Position numbers and translations under genes: made by a program. DNA of 64,000 bases from a beta proteobacterium AAP51. Its GTDB lineage: Bacteria; Pseudomonadota; Gammaproteobacteria; Burkholderiales; Burkholderiaceae_C. The notes below the pieces were generated by a model that worked only from the letters and a program-made list of their open reading frames with translations, did not search any database and was not told the origin of the DNA. The stretch spans positions 1 through 64,000 of the forward strand of contig LJHT01000044.1 in assembly GCA_001295905.1 (NCBI GenBank), given 5' to 3'. Of this stretch, positions 59,204 through 64,000 are shown one piece after another. Positions within the stretch are counted from its first letter, which is position 1. Every line of letters starts with the position of its first letter.

Positions 59204-59811
59204 TGCGCCCCCAGACGGATGCCGAAGCCGACCAGAAACACCCCGGCCAGCTTTTCCAGCGCGCGGCCCACACGCGCGTGGGCACGCAGGCGCGTGGTGA
59301 TGGCGTGGGCGAAGCAGCACAAGGTCAGGCAGTAGACGGCGGAGATCACGGCGATGGTGGCCGCCATGGCGAGGAAGGTGACGGCGCCGCGGTGCTGGGC
59401 CGGGTCGATGAAGAGCGGGAAGAAGGCCATGTAGAAGACGATGGCCTTGGGATTCAGCAGCGTGATGAAGAACGCCTGCCGCGCGTAGTGGTGGGGTTCG
59501 ATGCGGATGGGAGAGGCCTCACCGGGCCGGGCGAACACCAGCCGCAGGCCGATCCACACCAGGTAGGCCGCGCCCAGGTACTGCACCGCCTGAAAGAGCA
59601 AGGGGTGGGCCGCCAGCAGCGCCGCCACGCCGGCCACGGCCAGCCAGAGCAGCACCTGGTCGCCGGCGATCACGCCTGCGGTCGCTGCGGCTCCGGCGCG
59701 AAGGCCGCCCTGGGCGGTGGAGGTCAACAGGGCGAAGGTGCCCGGCCCGGGCAGGGCGAGGAAAAGCAGGATGGCCGCACAGAACGCGCCGTAGTCGCCA
59801 ATGCCGAGCAT
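59200..59811 (-). CDS. LysE/RhtB family amino acid exporter
   Basis: The 203-residue inner-membrane protein has about six hydrophobic segments. The family signatures are LALPGPGTFALLTSTAQGG, with the conserved PGP, and FFITLLNPKAIVFYMAFFPLF with the conserved NPKA. Exported amino acid not known. It lies between rsmG and parA with a 4-base overlap with parA. This is an unusual addition to the par region, but I recall it in other Burkholderiales. Confidence 0.88.
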   Translation of the reverse strand: MLGIGDYGAFCAAILLFLALPGPGTFALLTSTAQGGLRAGAAATAGVIAGDQVLLWLAVAGVAALLAAHPLLFQAVQYLGAAYLVWIGLRLVFARPGEASPIRIEPHHYARQAFFITLLNPKAIVFYMAFFPLFIDPAQHRGAVTFLAMAATIAVISAVYCLTLCCFAHAITTRLRAHARVGRALEKLAGVFLVGFGIRLGAQ

Positions 59812-59903
59812 GAAAGAGGGCTGGAAAGCTGATGTTGGGGTTGCCGGGAAGCGTAGCCTAGATTCACCGTGCTGCCGGGTTCAGCGCCGGCGGCCAGCCA
59901 CTT

Positions 59904-60581
59904 TTACGGCGGTGTTGTGGCGCCCGTGCTGCTGGCAGGGGCCAACGGGCGCATCCACACCAGGCAGCGCTGCGCCTCCAGCCCGGGCACCGAGAGCTGT
60001 TCCACGTGAAACACCTGCAAATCGGGCGGCAGCGCGGCCAGTTCGTCATCGGGCACCCTGCCTTTCATCGCCATCCATACGCCTCCGGGTGCCAGGTGCG
60101 GCCGCGTCAGGCGGGTGAAGTCGGCCAGCGAAGCAAACGCGCGCGAGGTGATCAGGTCGAAAGCCGGCTGCTTCAGCTGCTCGATGCGCGCATGCTCGGC
60201 CTTCAGGTTCGGCAGCGGCAAGGCGCCCGCGACCTGGCGCACGAAGGCCATCTTCTTGCCCACGGCGTCCACGCAGGTGACTTGCCAGCCGGGCAGCACA
60301 GTGGCCACCACCACACCCGGCAGTCCTCCCCCGCTACCGACGTCGAGCAGGCGGCCCTGCGCTGCGTGCCGCTGCAGGGGCGGAACGACCGCCAGGCAAT
60401 CGGCCAGATGCTGTGTGAGCATGGCCTCGGGGTCGCGCACGGCGGTGAGGTTGTAGGTGGCGTTCCAGCGCTGCAGCAAGGCCAGGTAATCGGCCAAGGC
60501 TTGCAGCTGGGTGGCCGTAGCCTCCAAGCCGCACTGCGCGCACAAGCCCTCGATGGCCTCCCGCACAGCCGCGGGGCTCAT
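59904..60581 (-). CDS. rsmG: 16S rRNA (guanine-527 N7) methyltransferase RsmG
   Basis: RsmG methylates G527 in 16S rRNA; its loss gives streptomycin resistance in other bacteria. The 225-residue product has [12 protein letters not shown] and the S-adenosylmethionine motif [14 protein letters not shown] (78-90). Further along are [14 protein letters not shown] and [13 protein letters not shown] parS site with one mismatch (59998-60013) lies inside its coding end. It overlaps the mnmG stop by 4 bases and precedes lysE. Confidence 0.96.
   Translation of the reverse strand: MSPAAVREAIEGLCAQCGLEATATQLQALADYLALLQRWNATYNLTAVRDPEAMLTQHLADCLAVVPPLQRHAAQGRLLDVGSGGGLPGVVVATVLPGWQVTCVDAVGKKMAFVRQVAGALPLPNLKAEHARIEQLKQPAFDLITSRAFASLADFTRLTRPHLAPGGVWMAMKGRVPDDELAALPPDLQVFHVEQLSVPGLEAQRCLVWMRPLAPASSTGATTPP
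59998..60013. promoter_or_regulatory. parS site 1 (one mismatch)
   Basis: TGTTCCACGTGAAACA differs from the consensus parS TGTTTCACGTGAAACA at one base. It lies inside rsmG, about 5.6 kb from parB and 0.8 kb from parA. Confidence 0.85.
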
Positions 60582-62575
60582 GCTGCCTGGGCGTCGCTGG
60601 ACGAGCCCGGCACTGCGCCCAAGACAGGGTTCGTGCGCGTGAAACCCTCGAAGCGGTTCTTCTTCAAGTGCACGAGCAGCAGCGAGATGGCCGCCGGCGT
60701 CACCCCCGAAAGGCGCGAGGCCTGCCCCAGCGTGGCGGGGCGGTGGCGGGCCAAGGTTTGCCGCACTTCGAAAGAGAGCGCCGTGACGGCGGCGTAGTCC
60801 AGCTGCTCGGGCAGTTTCAGGTTCTCCAGCGTCGCCGCGCGCTCGACCTCATCGTTCTGCTTGTCGATGTAGCCGGCGTACTTGATGGCGATCTCGGCCT
60901 GCTCGATGACGGCATCGGCCTCGCGCGCGCCCCAGGCGGCCCGCAGTGTTTCACGTGAAACACGGTGGTGTTCGGTGCTGCCCGCCACCTGCGCCACGGC
61001 GCACACGGCATCGAAATCCACCCCGGGCCGGCGCAGCAGGTCTTCCAGCGGGTATTCGTGCTCCAGCGCCTTGCCCAACAACCGCTCGGCCTCGGCCGCG
61101 GGCACCGTGGCCGGCCGCACCCAGGTGCTGCGCAGGCGCTGGCGCTCTTGCTCCAGGCGCTCGCGCTTGGTCTCGAAGGCCGCCCAGCGGGCGTCGTCCA
61201 CCAGGCCCAGCGCACGGCCCTGCTCGGTGAGGCGCAGGTCGGCGTTGTCTTCGCGCAGCTGCAAGCGGTACTCGGCGCGGCTGGTGAACATGCGGTAGGG
61301 CTCGGTCACGCCCTTGCTGGTGAGGTCGTCCACCAGCACACCCAGGTAGGCCTGGTCGCGGCGTGGCAGCCAGGGCTCCAGCCCACGCACCTGCAGTGCG
61401 GCATTCACCGCCGCGTACAGGCCTTGGGCGGCGGCTTCTTCATAGCCCGTGGTGCCGTTGATCTGCCCGGCAAAGAACAAGCCCTGGATGGCCCGCGTCT
61501 CGAAGCTGGGCTTCAGCTCGCGCGGGTCGAAGTAGTCGTACTCGATGGCGTAGCCCGGGCGCAGGATGTGCGCGTTCTCCAGCCCCCGCATCGAGCGCAC
61601 CGCGCCCAGCTGCACGTCGAAGGGCAGCGAGGTGCTGATGCCATTGGGGTAGAACTCGTGCGTCGTCAGGCCCTCGGGCTCGAGGAAGATCTGGTGGCTG
61701 CCCTTGTCCGCAAAGCGGTTCACCTTGTCCTCGATGCTCGGGCAGTAGCGCGGCCCCACGCCTTCGATCACGCCCGTGAACATCGGGCTGCGGTCGAAAC
61801 CGCTCTTTATGATCTCGTGCGTGCGCTCGTTGGTGTGCGTGATCCAGCACGGCACCTGGCGCGGGTGCTGTTCAGGCCGGCCGAGGAAGCTGAACACCGG
61901 CACCGGGTCGAGATCACCCGGCTGCTCCACCAGCTTCGAAAAATCGATGCTGCGCCCGTCGATGCGCGGCGGCGTGCCCGTCTTCAACCGGCCCTGCGCC
62001 AGCTTCAGCTCTTTCAGCCGCGCCGAGAGGCTGACGGCCGGCGGGTCGCCCGCGCGGCCGGCGCTGTAGTTCTGCAGGCCCACGTGGATGCGGCCGTCCA
62101 GAAAGGTGCCTGCCGTCAGCACCACCGCCCGCGCGCTGAAGCGCAGGCCGATCTGCGTGACAGCGCCCACCACGCGGTCGCCCTGCACCACCAGGTCGTC
62201 CACGGGTTGCTGGAAGAGCCACAGGTTCGGCTGGTTCTCCAGGCGTTGGCGGATGGCGGCGCGGTACAGCACGCGGTCGGCCTGCGCGCGCGTGGCGCGC
62301 ACCGCCGGGCCCTTGCTGCCGTTCAGGATGCGGAACTGGATGCCGGCTTCGTCGGTGGCCGCGGCCATGGCGCCGCCCAGGGCGTCGATCTCCTTGACCA
62401 GGTGGCCCTTGCCGATGCCGCCGATGCTGGGGTTGCAGCTCATCTGCCCCAGCGTTTCCAGGTTGTGCGTGAGCAGCAGCGTGCGGCAGCCCATGCGGGC
62501 GGCGGCCAGGGCCGCCTCGGTGCCGGCGTGGCCGCCACCGACCACGATGACATCGAACTCCTGCGGGTGCAGCAT
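60578..62575 (-). CDS. mnmG: tRNA uridine-5-carboxymethylaminomethyl modification enzyme MnmG
   Basis: MnmG (GidA) with MnmE adds the carboxymethylaminomethyl group to wobble uridine 34. The 665-residue product has the FAD-binding [10 protein letters not shown] (13-22). It also has [18 protein letters not shown] and the two family blocks [14 protein letters not shown] and [16 protein letters not shown]. The C-terminal helical domain ends in the usual [13 protein letters not shown]. The start MLHPQEF is set by homology. A perfect parS lies in the coding region. It is the first gene of mnmG-rsmG-lysE-parA-GNAT. Confidence 0.97.
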   Translation of the reverse strand: MLHPQEFDVIVVGGGHAGTEAALAAARMGCRTLLLTHNLETLGQMSCNPSIGGIGKGHLVKEIDALGGAMAAATDEAGIQFRILNGSKGPAVRATRAQADRVLYRAAIRQRLENQPNLWLFQQPVDDLVVQGDRVVGAVTQIGLRFSARAVVLTAGTFLDGRIHVGLQNYSAGRAGDPPAVSLSARLKELKLAQGRLKTGTPPRIDGRSIDFSKLVEQPGDLDPVPVFSFLGRPEQHPRQVPCWITHTNERTHEIIKSGFDRSPMFTGVIEGVGPRYCPSIEDKVNRFADKGSHQIFLEPEGLTTHEFYPNGISTSLPFDVQLGAVRSMRGLENAHILRPGYAIEYDYFDPRELKPSFETRAIQGLFFAGQINGTTGYEEAAAQGLYAAVNAALQVRGLEPWLPRRDQAYLGVLVDDLTSKGVTEPYRMFTSRAEYRLQLREDNADLRLTEQGRALGLVDDARWAAFETKRERLEQERQRLRSTWVRPATVPAAEAERLLGKALEHEYPLEDLLRRPGVDFDAVCAVAQVAGSTEHHRVSRETLRAAWGAREADAVIEQAEIAIKYAGYIDKQNDEVERAATLENLKLPEQLDYAAVTALSFEVRQTLARHRPATLGQASRLSGVTPAAISLLLVHLKKNRFEGFTRTNPVLGAVPGSSSDAQAA
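60947..60962. promoter_or_regulatory. parS site 2 (perfect)
   Basis: TGTTTCACGTGAAACA is a perfect match to the consensus ParB-binding site. It lies within mnmG, 934 bases from the other site. Confidence 0.95.
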
Positions 62576-62631
62576 GGCGGGCCTCAAAAAGTGGCGCGCG
62601 CAGCCTGTGGCCGCGCGTCAAGCGCCAGATT

Positions 62632-62862
62632 TTACGAGGCTGCCGCCCAGCCGGGCGCCCTGCTGCCAGCCGCCCCCGCCCGCGCCGCGCGGCGCATTTC
62701 GCGCGCTGCCCACCAACGGTCGAAGAAATAGTGGGCCACCGTGTTCACCACCGGTTCCACCAGCGTGATGGCGCCCGCGATCGCCACGCTGTCCGTCAGC
62801 AGGTAGCTCACGCTGAAAGCGATGCCCAGGTGCAGCACGCCGAAACTCGCAGACTTGGCCAT
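62632..62862 (-). CDS. DUF2061 small membrane protein
   Basis: The 76-residue product begins [25 protein letters not shown] and has two hydrophobic segments (about 8-26 and 29-44), then a HYFFDRWW helix. This matches the DUF2061 membrane family of unknown function. GGAGAG lies before the ATG at 62862, preferred over the ATG at 62874. It precedes mnmG by 56 bases and could be co-transcribed. Confidence 0.85.
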   Translation of the reverse strand: MAKSASFGVLHLGIAFSVSYLLTDSVAIAGAITLVEPVVNTVAHYFFDRWWAAREMRRAARAGAAGSRAPGWAAAS

Positions 62863-62959
62863 GAGGCTCTCCATCAAGAATGATTCTTGTTTGTATTCCG
62901 CTTGCGGAACAGCCCGGTCTGCATCGCATCTCGCCATCGCGGCGATAGCATCGCGCCCC

Positions 62960-63226
62960 ATGGAATGCCGGCCCCATTGCGGCGCTTGCTGCACAGCGCC
63001 GTCCATCACCACACCCATCCCGGGCATGCCGCAAGGCAAGCCGGCCGGCGTGCGCTGCGCGCAGCTTGATGACAGCGAACGCTGCCGCATCTTCGGGCAC
63101 CCCAGCCGGCCTGCCGTTTGCGCCTCGCTGCGGCCGAGCCTCGAAATGTGCGGCACCCGGCGCAGCGAGGCCCTGGCCTGGCTGCGCCGGCTCGAGATTC
63201 AGACGCAACCTGCCGCCACGCCATGA
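62960..63226 (+). CDS. YkgJ family cysteine cluster protein
   Basis: The 88-residue product has cysteines arranged CRPHCGACC ... VRCAQL ... RCRIFG ... AVCAS ... EMC, the pattern of YkgJ-type zinc- or iron-sulfur-binding proteins with no established function. It starts at ATG 62960 (MECRPHCG). It ends with ATGA overlapping the start of the Crp/Fnr gene, which suggests translational coupling. It is divergent from the DUF2061 gene, 97 bases away. Confidence 0.85.
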   Translation: MECRPHCGACCTAPSITTPIPGMPQGKPAGVRCAQLDDSERCRIFGHPSRPAVCASLRPSLEMCGTRRSEALAWLRRLEIQTQPAATP

Positions 63227-63927
63227 GCAACGCCGTGCCTTCGCCTGCCTTGCAGGCCGATCTGCCCGCACGTTTGCGGGCGCTGTACCCGGCGCTGAAC
63301 GAACTGCCGGCCGGCGCGCTGGAGTTCGTGCTCGACCAGCACACATCACACCTGCATGCCCCCGCGGGCACCCTGCTCTTCGATGAAGGCGCGCCTTGTC
63401 CGGGCTTCCCCATGCTGCTGGCCGGCGGCGTGCGAGTGGCGCGGGGCTCGCCCGGCGGCCGAGCACTGGAGCTCTACTGCGTCACGCCGGGCGAACTGTG
63501 CGTGGTGTCGATGGCCTGCCTCTTCGGCCAGACCGCGCTCAGCGCCCACGGCCAGGCCGTGGAAGACACCGAACTCGTGCTGCTCAAGCCCCCAGGGCTG
63601 GAAGCCTGGTGCGAGCACCCGCCTTTCAGGCGCTATGTCTTTGGCGTGCTGGCCGACCGCCTGGCCGACCTGATGGCGCTGGCGGAGGCCGTGGCCTTCC
63701 AGCAGCTCGACCAGCGCCTGGCCCAGGCCCTGCTGGGCCATGGCCCGGCACTGGCCACCACCCATCAGGCGCTGGCGGACGGCCTGGGCACCGTGCGCGA
63801 GATCGTCTCGCGCCTCCTGAACCGCTTCGAGCGTTCGGGCTGGGTACGCCTCTCGCGTGAGCGCATCGAGGTGCTGGACAGCCAGGCGCTGCGAGCACTG
63901 GCCAGCGGCGCGCAGCGCGGCGGCTGA
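63223..63927 (+). CDS. Crp/Fnr family transcriptional regulator
   Basis: The 234-residue product has an N-terminal cyclic-nucleotide-binding-like domain (about 20-140; [22 protein letters not shown]). A C-terminal Crp-type helix-turn-helix follows ([37 protein letters not shown]). The effector is unclear: no FNR-type N-terminal cysteine set is present. It overlaps the YkgJ gene by 4 bases. A GTGACC-CA-GGTCAC palindrome lies 47 bases past its stop. Confidence 0.88.
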   Translation: MSNAVPSPALQADLPARLRALYPALNELPAGALEFVLDQHTSHLHAPAGTLLFDEGAPCPGFPMLLAGGVRVARGSPGGRALELYCVTPGELCVVSMACLFGQTALSAHGQAVEDTELVLLKPPGLEAWCEHPPFRRYVFGVLADRLADLMALAEAVAFQQLDQRLAQALLGHGPALATTHQALADGLGTVREIVSRLLNRFERSGWVRLSRERIEVLDSQALRALASGAQRGG

Positions 63928-63973
63928 AAACAGACCCGGTGACGCAGCCGCTGGCAGGCGACCTGCACGCCGT

Positions 63974-63987
63974 GTGACCCAGGTCAC
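63974..63987. promoter_or_regulatory. GTGACC-CA-GGTCAC palindrome at window end
   Basis: Six-base arms with a 2-base spacer lie in the 73 bases after the Crp/Fnr gene. It may be the operator of the gene beyond the window edge. The binding protein is unknown. Confidence 0.3.
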
Positions 63988-64000
63988 GGAAAGTCGCGCG

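Noticed and set aside
54440-62575. Origin of replication (oriC) near the partition genes
   Set aside because: mnmG-rsmG-parA-parB order is typical near oriC, but I see no dnaA gene and no cluster of DnaA boxes in the window.

Overview
The window is a high-GC, gene-dense chromosomal segment of a betaproteobacterium. Genes for type IV pilus retraction (pilT/pilU), Bug-type binding proteins, an rsmI/yraN/SIS/BON cluster, an mnmG-rsmG-parA-parB region and four PEP-CTERM exported proteins all point to Burkholderiales. The Rubrivivax/Leptothrix/Aquincola neighbourhood is the most likely, but this placement is inferred from gene content. I see no plasmid, phage or transposase genes, no CRISPR array and no tRNA or rRNA.

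Layout. (1) 1-9.8 kb holds ubiA, proC, a glutamate dehydrogenase, a DUF4397 lipoprotein, a thioredoxin-TPR chaperone, and putA with a divergent Lrp-type regulator. Proline and glutamate interconversion is thus concentrated here. (2) 9.8-17.5 kb holds two tandem paralogous membrane GGDEF-EAL proteins and a secreted subtilase that ends in nine LILSEG repeats. (3) 17.7-26.3 kb holds yggS, pilT-pilU, a beta-hydroxyacid dehydrogenase, and the BON/SIS/yraN/rsmI cluster with a PEP-CTERM trypsin-like protease inserted in it. (4) 26.5-32.3 kb holds tldD, ilvA, DUF502, a DAHP synthase preceded by an aromatic-rich leader peptide and attenuator, and a cobalamin adenosyltransferase. (5) 32.4-39.3 kb holds two PEP-CTERM proteins, a small protein and a SARP/AfsR-like regulator, with three copies of a 37-bp repeat that alters protein C-termini. 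(6) 39.3-46.9 kb is a 2-hydroxyacid and glyoxylate cluster: two FAD dehydrogenases, a GntR regulator with two perfect operator palindromes, a serine-glyoxylate-type aminotransferase and a Bug protein. (7) 47-52.8 kb holds a PEP-CTERM gene with a good sigma-54 promoter match and the spoVR-yeaH-prkA stress module. (8) 53.2-64 kb holds an MFS transporter and the chromosome partition region (parB ... parA, lysE, rsmG, mnmG) with two parS sites inside rsmG and mnmG, then DUF2061, a YkgJ-type protein and a Crp/Fnr regulator.

The most unusual material is non-coding or repeat-derived. There are two families of interspersed palindromic elements whose stems show compensatory changes, at 1-86 / 46916-46983 and at 5846-5953 / 6001-6103. 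There is a coding-end repeat at 33381, 35844 and 36096, the LILSEG array, sigma-54-like promoters in front of two of four PEP-CTERM genes, and the aromatic leader attenuator. No exosortase is encoded here, so the PEP-CTERM proteins must be sorted by a system encoded elsewhere.
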